Below are positions 11,259 through 22,000 of a DNA stretch of 64,000 nucleotides, one piece after another. The notes under the pieces are model-generated. The model was not told the origin of the DNA and did no database searches. It saw only the letters and a program-made list of their open reading frames with translations. How positions within the stretch are numbered: position 1 is the stretch's first letter; each line of letters begins with the position of its first letter. The position numbers and the translations under genes are program-made. The DNA is from Archilochus colubris (taxonomy: Eukaryota; Chordata; Aves; Apodiformes; Trochilidae): assembly GCA_023079485.1 (NCBI GenBank), contig CM041086.1, positions 10,362,401 through 10,426,400 on the forward strand, read 5' to 3'.

Positions 11259-12058
11259 TCCTAAGGGATCCTGAGCTGCAACTTAAGATGCAGGCAAACA
11301 CATAGAAATAAAGTGACAAGACTTTCTATCTCACGAGGTTTTCCATCAAGGATGCTGAGAAGCCAAGCTGCGTTTCACAGAAGCTTTGCAGAGAATCCTT
11401 TTACAGCCTCCTCACACGGATTTTTGGTCACGATTCAGGGTGAAACTGTCCTGCAGTTCACGTGTTTCCTTAAGGGGCTTGCATTTGTTTATCTTGCCGA
11501 GAAAAATTCCTACAAATGGCCTCAGTGTGGTAGCACTTACCTAGAGGAAAGAGGCAGCGTTTGGCTGCATTGTGCAGCCCTGGGTTTATTTTCTCACCTA
11601 GAGAGAGGTTTCTGGGTATAATGACAGAGGGACGAGAGCAGAGGGAGGGAGCTTATGAAAATCAGAGATGTGCTCCCTAACTGACTGTATGTGTGGAAAA
11701 CACCCCGTTTCCTGGCTAAGTGCCTGTGTAAACACCCTTTGCCATCCTGCTCATAATTTCTCATGAACAGTGAAAAAAATGTGCTTGGGGTTTGTTTTTT
11801 GGTTTTTTTTTTTCCAGAAGACACTTTTCTTTTGACAGTGTAGACTGCAACGTGGTTTTGGGAAATTTAACAGCTGAGATATATTCATGTCCATCCATTC
11901 TTTAATAGACAGGGCTGAGAGAACTGTTCCTGTGTGTGTTGTATAATATATACAGATTTTTTTCAGATGCAAAGGGAACAAAACTGGCTTGTTTTTCTTC
12001 TGTTATACTCTCCACAGTTTACTACTGATGATCTATACAAATATAGCATTGTGCAGAT

Positions 12059-12085
12059 ACAACAACAACAACAAAAAAAAAAAAA
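12059..12085. repeat. (AAC)n then poly-A tract
   Basis: About four AAC units run into 13 A residues. They are followed immediately by a duplicated AGCTGTAAC. It is a simple-sequence block. Confidence 0.8.
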
Positions 12086-12274
12086 GCTGTAACAGCTGTA
12101 ACAAATCATTGCAGCTCCCCTACAAATGTAATATTCTATTTAACAATACTCCAGTGAAGCAAACTGTTCTGTAACATCTACTTCTGAATGAAATGGAAGA
12201 AGAATTTCTGTATTAGATTATCAGGCTGCCAAGTGTTCTTAAAAGAACATATATTTTTATTTTATGTGTTACAG

Positions 12275-12369
12275 GAATCAACAGAAACTAGAAAACTTGT
12301 TCAACTCTAAGAAGTTATATTAAGAAGATATATTATGGTCTGTTTGTGAGTTTAATTGGGGATCTCAAG
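12275..12369 (+). ncRNA. Possible noncoding exon
   Basis: A strong plus-strand acceptor (ATTTTATGTGTTACAG) and donor (CTCAAG|GTAAGC) bound 95 nt with stops in all three frames. It lies about 1 kb from the minus-strand promoter on the opposite strand, so it could belong to a divergent or antisense noncoding transcript. No first exon was identified. A chance pairing of splice motifs is equally possible. Confidence 0.2.
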
Positions 12370-13617
12370 GTAAGCTTGTTGAGAATATATGCCAATAAAG
12401 AAGTTGCTTACAAAGTTCAGGAATTTTAAATTATTAACAGGGAATGACATGGAAAATGAAAATGCTTGTCATGGACTAGGAGAGATTATTGTATGTTCAG
12501 AAGCCAGTGTAAGATGTTTTCAGACTTTAATGATGACCTCTTGTAACAAGCTGAAAGTTTCTGGAGGCACAAATGTTACAGGTGGTTTTTTTTGCATTGC
12601 AGCCATATAATATTTAAAGTTTCTTAACTTTTCAATTTCAGCCTACACACCTACAGATGTTCTTTTCAGCTTCATAAAAGTAATCAGATTTTGTGGTAGC
12701 TATGTATATATTTCAAGATTGCCTACATGGCAATCTGAGATCTATTTTAAGGAAGGAGTCTCTGTGTACCAAGCTAATAAAATTATTTGTGATAAAATCT
12801 TGTAGAGGTGGACAGAGAACATGGTTTCTTGCTCCTACCTTAATCAGGTCATTGAGCTATCTCAGCAGCTCTGTCAGTTCCTCTTGGCAACAGCTCAGAT
12901 ACATTTAATCCATATTTTTACACCATGTCACAAAGCTTCTGTTGGGTTTATTTTCCTTCAATCCGTTTTGCAGAAGTCATCTGTTACTCTAAGATATTAT
13001 CAGAAGCATATTCCTTGAATTATTGGGAATGTACAAGCAGTACTTCTCTTTCTGAGTTAGTTTCCTACTAACTCAGGACATGTTTTGGCAGATGTAAAGT
13101 ATTTCTAGGTAAAATTAAAATAGTAAGGCTGGACATTTGCTGAAGAGGCTGTCTTGCTCAAAAAGCAAGTTTTGAGTCAGCACAGAATATATCTCAGGTA
13201 GAGCATAAGTAGATTAGTTTTCACACAGCTTGTTACTATTCTAGATAGAATTTCAGTGTGCTGCATTATTGGACATTAGGACAGTATAACTAATTTGGAA
13301 ATCCAAAACTTCAGGCCTGAAATTATTAGAAGCAGGTATGTGGCCTAAAGATGCACAATATTAATACCACATACATGCTTTTAATGATTTACATCTACTT
13401 TCTGGTGAGAAAAAATAAGTTCCCTTAAAAATGAATAGTAGTGTTTGCTTTTGGCTGAGTTCTCTGTAAATCTCTGATGTATCTTTAGGTGCATCTTTGG
13501 CTGGGTTCAAAGTTCTAAATGTGAAAAAAAGATTTTTCTGTTATTGCTATGTCCAAATGAATGTGTTTGGGCTCAGATAAGTATCCATCATAACAGCATT
13601 ATCTCTTCCCCTCACAG

Positions 13618-13770
13618 CTGGAAATCTCCAAAAAATAGGATTTTCTAAGGACTATGGCAAACATAACCAGGGCCACCAAGAAGGTCAGGCAGGTGGAGTG
13701 TCTGATGTGGCTGTCAGTTATGAAGAGAGATATTTCTGGAAATCTCAACTCTATTTTGGTAGCAAAACAG
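13618..13770 (+). CDS. Candidate internal coding exon, unknown protein
   Basis: The acceptor ATTATCTCTTCCCCTCACAG and donor AAAACAG|GTAAGC are both close to consensus. The 153 nt between them are open in one frame for 50 codons, with 2 bases borrowed at the start and 1 left at the end. The reading starts GNLQKIGFSKDYGK, is Gln/His/Gly-rich in the middle, and ends YFWKSQLYFGSKT. The length is typical of a vertebrate internal exon. The opposite strand is also open (63 codons, 13599-13790) with a hydrophobic LTFLVALVMFAIVL stretch. I take that as the usual antisense shadow of a hydrophilic exon, but it is the alternative reading. No family is recognised. Confidence 0.35.
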
Positions 13771-14066
13771 GTAAGCAGTGCAGCCTGCACTTGTGAAGGG
13801 TTTCTCAGTGTTCATCTCATCTAAGGCTCACGGGTGGCTTGGGGAAGAAGTCCTTGCTCTCTGAAAAGCTTTGATGCCAGGGCTATGAACTTCTGAGGAA
13901 AATCTCCAGCAGGTTAGAAGGATTGCACTAAAGTTGAAGAGAGATTGGGATCTAGCAGGAAATTGGGCAGCATTTTAAAAATTTTATTCTAAACATGTTG
14001 AAATTCTAAATAATTTGAAAGATATATATTAATAGTAAATGCCCAGTTAGGTGTTTATCAAAGTTT

Positions 14067-14122
14067 TAAGTGTAAATGCAGCTATGTAATATTTAAGTGT
14101 AAAAAGCAGTTATGTAATATTT
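14067..14122. repeat. Tandem duplication, 27-bp unit
   Basis: Two adjacent copies of TAAGTGTAAA...GTAATATT differ at two positions (ATGCAGCT versus AAGCAGTT) plus one extra base. It is a recent small duplication within noncoding DNA. Confidence 0.8.
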
Positions 14123-14279
14123 ATTTGCCTTTCAAAAGACCCATAGCAAAGGATTTCTTAATCTTTTTCTCTTTGCCCTTATCTGGTAGTCCAGTGCATG
14201 TCTGAAATGCCTATTAGAAAACTCTGTTTCTACAATCTAGGAAAGAATATTAAAAAGGAAACATCTCGCTTTCTTCTAG

Positions 14280-14372
14280 AAGAATTCAAGAAAGATACCA
14301 TCTGCAGGCTCTGAAGCCAGAAGTATTGCAATGATTAGGTTACAAGCAAGAGCTAATGAAGTTGGTCTGTGA
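14280..14372 (+). CDS. Weak candidate terminal exon
   Basis: A good acceptor (CTCGCTTTCTTCTAG) is followed by 30 open codons and a TGA, reading from KNSRKIPSAGSEARS to RANEVGL. The opposite strand and other frames are also open over part of it, so coding bias is not distinctive. No polyadenylation signal was found close behind. It is listed because the splice site and hydrophilic composition are suggestive; it may well be chance. Confidence 0.15.
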   Translation, partial: KNSRKIPSAGSEARSIAMIRLQARANEVGL

Positions 14373-15580
14373 TGGATGGGAGGCAGACCAGAAAAAAAGG
14401 ATTTTTTTATTATATAAAGGATAACTTTGAACCAGAGGTCGTCACTGCCAGTCTCGCTGACCCAAACAGGAGAACTCCACTTATGCTGAGTGAGACAATC
14501 AGAAATGTAGCTAAGCACAGAACATTAAGAAAGTTTTCTCATATTTTTCAAAACATTTGATGCCTATTCTGACACTATATTTTTTTAGAAAGCTAAATGA
14601 ATGAAAAGCTCATATCAGTACTGTATACACTACAGTGCTTGCATGTGGGGAAATAATCACCACAAGATCTACAGATGTCCAGGCTGTTGATAACTAAAAG
14701 CTGTCCTCTCCCTACCCAATCTCTGCCTTCTGCAAGGTCATCACAGATTGTGTACTCAGGCTGTGTACTGGCACTGCACACGAGGCCAGATAAAGAGAAC
14801 AAGAAGTTGGGTATTTTTATTACCCTGTTTTGAAAATAGTGTTTCAAGAGAACTCCCATTAGTCCATCCTTTGTAAAAGAGATATTCCAGGAAACATCTG
14901 CACAGCACCAGCATTAGCAGAAGTCAAAGTCAAATGGAAAGGAACATGACAAAAACAAAAAGCTGTATTTAAAATTTGCAGGAAAGTTCAACTGTCTTTT
15001 AAAAGAAAACTTTGAGTCCCAGAGAATGCAAATCAATTGGATACAAGCAGTTTAGACACTTTCTATTAAAGGAGACAGTAGAGAAGATCCACTTAAAGGA
15101 AAGTGTTGGTACATTTAAACACGGTTGCTTCCTCAAATAACTGGAAACTGTACTACAGATTGCAACCCACCTACAAAGCTGGGTGCCAAAATTGGAAGAA
15201 ATCACAGCATTTCTACAAGATCCACGCAAAAGAATGTGAGAAATAAGCTTGGTGTAAGTAAATCTGGTGAAGAACTTGCTAAACAGGAAGGACACTGTCA
15301 TCCTCAAATTGAAACCAGAATATAAGAGTGAAATAAGAAGTAGGAAATACCCACTTTGCAGCCAGCTGGGAAGGTCTCTCATGAACAAGGACTTGAAAGT
15401 GATGACATTAGTGCAGCAAAAGTAAGCTCAAACATGTGACTTGAAAAGAAACTCCTCTCACAGGTGAAAAACAAGATTGAGAAGACTGGGAAAAAAATGT
15501 CAGATGCAAATAAGTATGAATCTATTTCACATTGATTTTCGTAATATTTTGTAAAATTAGATATATTTGATTTTTTGAAG

Positions 15581-15674
15581 TGTTGTGCCCAAGAAAAGCC
15601 AATTGTTACATTAAGTATTTCATTACCTGCTAGTAAAATCAAGGACCAGAATACAATATTGCAAAATGAAAGAG
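15581..15674 (+). CDS. Candidate coding exon, unknown protein
   Basis: A T-rich acceptor (TATTTGATTTTTTGAAG) and a fair donor (AAAGAG|GTAGAA) bound 94 nt, open from phase 0 for 31 codons plus one base. It reads CCAQEKPIVTLSISLP then ASKIKDQNTILQNER. An upstream segment at 15362-15421 (acceptor CCCACTTTGCAG, donor GCAAAA|GTAAGC) is 60 nt, open in phase 0, and could precede it directly. Phases do not link these to the exon at 13618-13770 or to 16457 onward without a further exon. No homology is recognised. Confidence 0.2.
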
Positions 15675-15932
15675 GTAGAAAAACATTATTTTTAAACTCT
15701 GTATTTACTGAGAGTGTGGAATTTACCCTTTTATCCCGCTTGGTTTTCTCTTTTGTACAAAAATAATCAGTTGTCCAAGCTAACAGGTCTTTTCAGCCCA
15801 CCAAAATATACTATCAAAATATAATAAAATTTGCTATCAGGAACTGAGGCAGATGACTGAGAACAGACAATTGCCAACAGATTTGAATACTGAAGATAGG
15901 TGACAAAGAGTTAGTGCCAGGATGCCTGTTAT

Positions 15933-15989
15933 TAGTTGTAATAGAAAAATCTGTAATAGGAATTACTGTAGTTGTAATAGAAAAATCTG
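15933..15989. repeat. Direct repeat, 21 bp, spacing 36 bp
   Basis: A perfect 21-bp copy beginning TAGTTGTAATAG and ending AAATCTG occurs at 15933-15953 and again at 15969-15989. The exactness suggests a recent duplication. Confidence 0.85.
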
Positions 15990-16272
15990 AAACTGGGTTT
16001 CAAAGGAGAAAGAGAACACACAAGGGGAAATTTATTTTTACAGTCAGTTTCCTCTTGCCAGTATGGTCATTTACCTGCTGAGAACACAGTATAAGAAGAC
16101 GTTATCACATACATGCTGTTACTTATCAAGGGGAAACTCAGATATAAGCATGACATACACCATTTATGGCTTTAAGATTAACAAGATACTAAGAAATCTG
16201 TCACTTCATAGACAGTCAATATAAACTTACATAGATGAAAACCAATGTTACTGTATCCTGAGCTCCTAAATT

Positions 16273-16289
16273 AAAAAAAAAAAAAAAAA
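16273..16289. repeat. Poly-A tract
   Basis: Seventeen A residues. No recognisable LINE or retrocopy sequence precedes it on the plus strand. Confidence 0.9.
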
Positions 16290-16456
16290 TCTTGACAAGC
16301 AATAATTCCTTCTAATTAGTAGTTAAAAACACCCCATCAAAGAAATCTGCTGACATAACAAAGCTCTCCACACAACACAACACATTTTTTAGTGTAAGAG
16401 GATAGCAAACTTTAGTTTTCAGCAGAGCTAATATAATATTTAGGTATTGTTTTCAG

Positions 16457-16667
16457 GAACCTGCAAAGTAACTGGGAAAATGCCTTGTGTTTTAGAAATG
16501 CAGAAAACATCCCTTTTCCATTCATAACTCAAAGTAGCACACAAACATCTCACCTAGAAATAAGTGCAGACTTGAATCCTAATGTACCTGTCAGGGAAGT
16601 TCTGTCAGGCTTGGTTTTGTTTTGGGTCTGGTTTTTATTTTTTGGATGTTTGTTTGCGTATTCTTAG
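16457..16667 (+). CDS. Candidate coding exon, 3' boundary unclear
   Basis: An acceptor (GGTATTGTTTTCAG) is followed by one base and 69 open codons up to TAG at 16665-16667. The first part, starting NLQSNWENALCFRN and including ISADLNPNVPVREV, looks compositionally like protein. The last 20 codons are a T/G low-complexity tract translated as Leu/Phe/Trp, which is unlikely to be coding. No convincing donor lies between the two parts. It could be a decayed exon, a terminal exon, or chance. Confidence 0.2.
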
Positions 16668-17072
16668 GTATCTACTAGTTCAAGTTCTACAGAACAAATG
16701 ATTTTCATTCTTCTCTCATTGCCCCTTAATTCTTTTCATCAAGAGTACTTTCTATAGAGTTTGAAGTAAAACAAACCTTTCTATTGCAAGAAAATAGAAC
16801 AGAACAGGTCATTAGCAAGATGCATGCATGAATGCACTTGTTAGTCCCATATTGCAATAACCTTGAACACTAGGGAGACAGCTATGATCTAAATATAGTT
16901 TGTCTTCATTACTGATCATGTAAAATGTTGTTTCTCAAAAAAAAAAACCCAAAAACCAAACACATATATACTAACCAAGCAATTGGAAATTTAGCTATAT
17001 ACTGTGAAATACAAACTGTTGTATGTTTTGATTCCATTTTACTGGGAGATTACATTTTCCATTTTGATTATA

Positions 17073-17105
17073 GTGTTTCCAGTTTAAAAAGGTGTTTCCA
17101 GTTTA
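17073..17105. repeat. Direct repeat GTGTTTCCAGTTTA
   Basis: The 14-mer GTGTTTCCAGTTTA occurs twice, 19 bp apart. Confidence 0.8.
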
Positions 17106-17174
17106 CAGATAGAAATAGAAGCAGGTTACTACAGGTTTTATCAGCTTTTGTTTTGTAAAACCTTTAGGATGGAG

Positions 17175-17560
17175 ATGTTAAAAGTTCTAGGAAACCTGTT
17201 CCAATGCTTGACTGTACTAATAGTGAAAAGGTTTCTCTTATAACTGCTCTGAACATCCCTTGGTTTCCTTTATACCCACAGTCTGATATCTTTCCTTCTC
17301 CTGCCTTGCTCTTTGAAGAGTCCTTAGGCTGCTGAAACTGCCCAGGCTGAACAATTCCTGTTCCCTCAGCCTTAGCTCTTTGGGAAGTAAAGGGGCCTGT
17401 AACCATGGGGGTGACCCTCTGCTGAACTCACTTCAATTTATCAATATTTTTCTCATGCTGTTGGGGCAGAGCTGTACAAACTTGGCAGTGTTCTGCATGT
17501 GGTGTAATGGGTGCTGAGCAAAAGGTGACTCCTACTTACCTAGTAAGCAGTAGAAAGATA
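17175..17560 (-). mobile_element. CR1 LINE 3' region, antisense
   Basis: The plus strand reads as the complement of the CR1 3' region in correct order. CCTGTTCCAATGCTTGACTG comes first, then AGTGAAAAGGTTTCTCTTAT, CCCAGGCTGAACAATTCCTG, and AGCTGTACAAACTTGGCAGT with TGTTCTGCATGTGGTG. The element therefore lies on the minus strand. It is diverged and has small indels, so it is not recent. Confidence 0.75.
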
Positions 17561-17746
17561 GATGTAACTTGCATTTATCACACGTAACAACTGTTATCAG
17601 AACAAGCATTGATTCTTAGCATATGATGATACATATTTCTGACTGTAAAAGGATCATGATAGTTATGTTCATGTAGAAAATACTTGAAATTTGTGCTTAT
17701 TCACTGATACTAACATCCCTTATTTATCCACCAATTATTATCATAG

Positions 17747-17891
17747 GGTATTCAAGAGTATGGAAAGGATCTGGCATGCCCTCAACACAACCTACTCTTT
17801 AGATTTGACATTTGTCAATATGGGTCTGTATCACAAGCCATCTCAAAGCCTTGGTGGAATAAGGACTTATGGCCAAGGTCAGTCTTCTCTG
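17747..17891 (+). CDS. Candidate internal coding exon, unknown protein
   Basis: The acceptor (CACCAATTATTATCATAG) is moderate and the donor (TCTCTG|GTAAGT) strong. Between them one base plus 48 codons are open, reading VFKSMERIWHALNTTY then SLDLTFVNMGLYHK and ending in a Gly/Gln/Ser-rich tail. It lies 190 bp beyond an antisense CR1 remnant. Amino-acid composition is protein-like, but no domain is recognised. Its entry phase does not match the exit of the other plus-strand candidates, so additional exons or a chance call must be assumed. Confidence 0.3.
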
Positions 17892-20509
17892 GTAAGTTTT
17901 GAGTCTTGTTCATTGTCTCTTAGTAATAAATGCTGCTTTTAATTTCAACAGAGGGAGGCCCTTGAGGCAGTTTTATTTCTGTGCACTGTACAATATAATG
18001 ATTCTTGGATGCATTTAGACTTTTATCCCACAAATGTCTTCTGAGGCCCATGAAAAGCTCTATATATGTCAATAAGAAATCGTTAGAGCATGTGGCCATG
18101 TATCACCTCTGAATTATTGACATCAGAGGTTACAGACTACTTTGATTATTCATGAAAAAATGACCTGCCTTGGACGAGGTGGTTGAGAGGTTTGAGGCAG
18201 TTCCTTCAAGCTTTTCTCCTTATTGATCCATCTAACTTTCAGTACACATATTGATTCCACCACAGAGATGCAGCCAAGTTCACACAGGCTGGCCTGTTGT
18301 ATTTACAAGTGTGGAAACTGGTATTCTGGGATACCAGCTGGTTAACTATTAGATTAAAGCAGGAAAGCATGATTTTTTTTTGTAAGTAAGGCAAGTAAGT
18401 CTGAAGCTGTTACTGTTGGGTTTCTATAGCACAATAATGTTTTTTCCACCTTCGCTTTCCCTCCCAGTTGTCACCAGTTTTCCTAACAATTTTTCCAGTT
18501 GTTCAAGCTCTTTCTTGTGATGCCATAAGAATGCAAAGGACAGAATGCTTCTGAAATCATATAATTATAAACATGACAGTCAAAGCTCAGCTGAAAAAGT
18601 GCTGCAGACCAATATTCTTGTCAGCAAACTATCTCCTAGCATCCTAACACCACCCTTTTGGTCATGTCACCAGTAAAACCACACAGTCAGTCAATTTTAA
18701 CTTTGACAAAAAGCCACACGGATCCCCATCACAATATTATTGTCATTCAGACAATTCAGGCTCTAGCTGTTGTCAGCTGCAAAAATGTCTTGAGGCTGCA
18801 CTTTTTACTCTGATGCTAGCACAGAATATAAAACCATAAAAATGTATTTTATCCTTTATCCTTCTCATGCAAAAACTTTGGTTCTGCTATGTTTGCAATT
18901 TTTGGAGTAGACATGCTCAGCAGCTGCATTTTGGTGTGTTAGAAATTTTTAGTAAATATTTTCGTGTTTTCTGTGGAAAACTTGTAAACGTACTGCTTGT
19001 AAGTACTGCATCGTGTGATGAAAATGGGAGAACTAATAGTAAAATATAGTAGGTTTTATCAATGAATATGTTTTTTAATAATACAAAGGTACTAAACAAC
19101 ATATTGAGCAGATTTGCAAGTGACAGCGAATTTCAGGGAGAGAGGAATAACATGAGACCTCCAGAAAGCAGAGATTACTGAATATAACATACAATATTCT
19201 GAGGCAAAGCCTATTAATGACAGATTCCCAAAGGAAGGCAGAAATGCATCCTGCTGAAAAAGAAACAGAAGAACAGAACTCAACGTATTAAATCTGATTA
19301 TTTCGCATAAAGTGCTTGAAAAATCCAGATAGAAACTAGGATGTGGGTGTGATGGAGAAAAGCATCTCTTGTTTCATTTTTTCTTCAAAATGTCATCAGT
19401 AGTCTTATTCTATCTAGTCTTAATCTTGAACTCAAATTATGGTGTGGCTTGTGTGAAACCAGAGTTCCTATGTTAAAAGCTGTAGACAAACAGCCCTTAA
19501 GACAAAAATTGCATTTTAAGTTTCCAGCTCAGTTCTGTCCTGCATGTCTGGAAGACAAGGAGCTCTACAGTTCTCTATTGGTCAGCAGGAATTTCTGGTA
19601 CTTCTGTGATAATGTCAGGGAGCACCATGTCCTGAAAGGTCCAGTGACAAACTAGAAATAAGTACAGAACAAAAGTACCCATTGCTGATGGGTAAATGTG
19701 TACTGGTGTGATATGGCAATGGAAAATAGCCCTTTTCTCTTTCATTAAAAAAAAAATACTTGCAGAATACATTAACTGTGGAAATAGTTGAGATAGCAAA
19801 GACAGCAATGTTGTAATCAATTAAATCATATTGCAAATACACTACCTGAGAGCTCTTCTAGAAGGAATTAAGCCTAGCAAGCATTCTTTTGCTGAAATAA
19901 ATTGCTAATATCAAACTAATATGGTTTAGCATATGCTACAAACAAGTGAGGTGCTCTTGCTTGATTATGTCAAATTAAAAGGCTGTTTACATCAAATTCT
20001 TTTGAGGTCTCAACTTTACCATCAGGCTTCATGAGGTATTTTCAGTTTGCTTTACAACATCTTTAAGGTGCTTGATACAGCTGTAGTGACTGTTTTTGCC
20101 TTTTCGGCTTACTGAGTCCCCTAAATTAAGCTAATACCTCTTGTTAGTGAGTAGTTGATGGTTTTACACTCTCTTGAAAGAGTGAACAGTATTTAGGAAT
20201 ACTAGATGCTGTCAACATTTATCAACATTTTAATGTAAAATAACCTTGACTTTAAAGAACAAAGTCTTTAATTTTGGTGGCATTAATGTGGAATCAATTA
20301 TCATAGGAAAAAATATACATGCCAAGTTCCACTGCTGTAAAATACAGGATTCAGTTAACCATCGAAACATACAGAAAAGGCTTTGATGTGTGATTTGCCT
20401 CTCATTCATTGTTAGTGGTTGGTTATTTTTTTAATGCTTTATTCATAATTTTATCTTTTATGATAATGAAAAGTTATGGGAGAAACCAGTGGTAAAAACC
20501 TGTCCTTAC
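17892..20509. other. AT-rich single-copy DNA
   Basis: I see no gene. A good acceptor at 18241-18242 (ATCTAACTTTCAG) is followed by open but phase-incompatible sequence without a convincing donor. An 8-bp inverted repeat (ACCTCTGA/TCAGAGGT) lies at 18105-18130. Short ORFs have no support. Confidence 0.5.
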
Positions 20510-20564
20510 CTAATAACTCCTTGCTGATCCATTTAGGGATTTTTTTCCCATCTGAAATTGCTTT
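20510..20564 (-). CDS. Candidate minus-strand exon, unknown protein
   Basis: On the minus strand a strong donor (TTATTAG|GTAAGGAC) closes an open stretch reading KAISDGKKIPKWISKELL. The nearest acceptor (CCAGCATACAG) gives 55 nt ending in phase 1; the frame stays open further upstream to about 20610, so a longer exon is possible. The Lys/Ser/Ile composition is soluble-protein-like. It lies upstream of the minus-strand TATA promoter at 11.24 kb. If both are real, the TATA promoter would be an internal, alternative promoter of a larger gene. Confidence 0.25.
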
Positions 20565-21179
20565 CTGTATGCTGGAACACAGCTCATTGTTTTTCTGCCT
20601 GTCACAGTCTAATCATTCTGGCTTGCAGACCTCTCACATAATAACAAGTACATGCCACAGAAAAGGCACTGCTGTTATCACTAGGACACAAAGTCCTCTT
20701 GCAAAGCAGCACAAAAACACCCAACTACAGAAACTCTAAAAATCTGTTGTGTGATTCACATTGTTTATATATTAGGATCTTAAATCACATTCTTTTCACA
20801 GCTGGTAGAGTACCAGAAGATTTAGTGAAAAGTTGGTGATTAATCTGCTTATTTTCTAATACCATTACATGAATTATTTTCTTTCTGCACTAACCTGCAA
20901 AATTAGTTTTCTTTTTGCCTATCTCTGAAGAGTAGAATTATTTTACTTAACATTCCTTGCTTGAGAAAGCAATGAGGTTTTCCCCCAAATATCTTGCTAA
21001 GTAGTTTATTTCAGACAGTTGGCTATTTAAATAAATGATGCTTCTTGCCATTTACCCCCAAAACCACACAACCACAAAATTCCAGACTTAAATATATTAA
21101 AGTACTTCGTATAGATGGCAATCACACATTTTCTTATCTAGTCCTATTTTAGGTATTTAAAATTATAATAATTTCCTTT

Positions 21180-21260
21180 TGGCACAGATCTTTGGATTAT
21201 GGTTGGACTTGATGAGATTCAGGGTCTTTTCAAACCAAGTTTATTCTATGACTCTATAAG
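21180..21260 (+). mobile_element. CR1 LINE, 3' terminal fragment
   Basis: It contains GGTTGGACTTGATGAGATTC, AGGGTCTTTTCAAACC and the terminus TATTCTATGACTCTATAAG. This is the standard CR1 order of GGTTGGACTNGATGA, AGGTCCCTTCCAACC and ATTCTATG octamers. Only about 80 bp of the 3' end are visible. Confidence 0.7.
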
Positions 21261-21439
21261 CAATTGAATTAGTTCATTTGATGGCTTTGTGTACATGGCA
21301 CACATTCTGAATTAACAACATTTTAACTATCTGGACAGTTTTTTCCTTCTCCTTCAGTACAGGCACCATCAAGTCAAAACACCTCACCTTCAGGCTCATA
21401 TCCTTCAGGAAAAATTCCAGCTTCCTGATACTTTCTGGT

Positions 21440-22000
21440 TCCCCCTTGCTACAGTTATTTACACCGGATCCAACTTGTTCAGCCCAGAGGTTGCTTGTCA
21501 GGCTGACTCTTTCAGAGTACTCCCAAGTTTTGCCCTTTCAGTTTTATTCCCACATCCCAGTTGGCCAGGAGCTGCTTCTGTTCCCTCCTCACCCTCAGGG
21601 TCTTCCCAGACCCCTCCAGATGGGACAGAGGCAACAGGGCTGGGGACCACAGCCTGGCAGAGGCCATGCTTGGGTTTTTGCATGTTGGTTTTTTTTTTCA
21701 TGGTTTCAGTCAGTTTGAGAGAGTGGAAGCAGCTCCAGAACCCCGGCTGGGCCCAGGGCAGCCCTGCGGCCCAGCCTGAATCCCGACATGGCGGCGGGAA
21801 GGGCCCTACAGAGCCAACATGGAGCCAGGGAAAGGGGAGATCACTGAGGAGCCTGGGACAGGAGACTGAGAGAGAAAGCTGGAGGGGAGAGAGGAAAGGA
21901 CAACTTTGATATTTTTTTCTTTTCCTGAAATAACTGCAATATTCAGCACACAAAGCAGGGCAGCAGGGAAGGCCCAGCTGGGCAGCAACCCTGAAGAGAA
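21440..22000. other. GC-rich island of unknown origin
   Basis: GC content rises sharply above the flanks. ORFs of 90-151 codons are open on both strands, as expected for GC-rich DNA, so they are not called genes. There is a short CGACATGGCGGCGGG segment near 21784. A decayed retroviral LTR is possible, given the abrupt edges and the adjacent CR1, but no TG...CA ends or polyadenylation signal could be placed. Confidence 0.35.

Noticed and set aside
12693..13018. Overlapping ORFs of 65-71 codons
   Set aside because: Two plus-strand frames are open together, no consistent splice boundaries, and the reverse strand has stops in the donor-linked frames.
14999..15388. 129-codon minus-strand ORF
   Set aside because: Within chance expectation. 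The Leu/Phe/Ser-rich translation has no recognisable domain or splice support.
21498..21953. 151-codon minus-strand ORF
   Set aside because: Lies in a GC-rich island where both strands are open; no coding signature.
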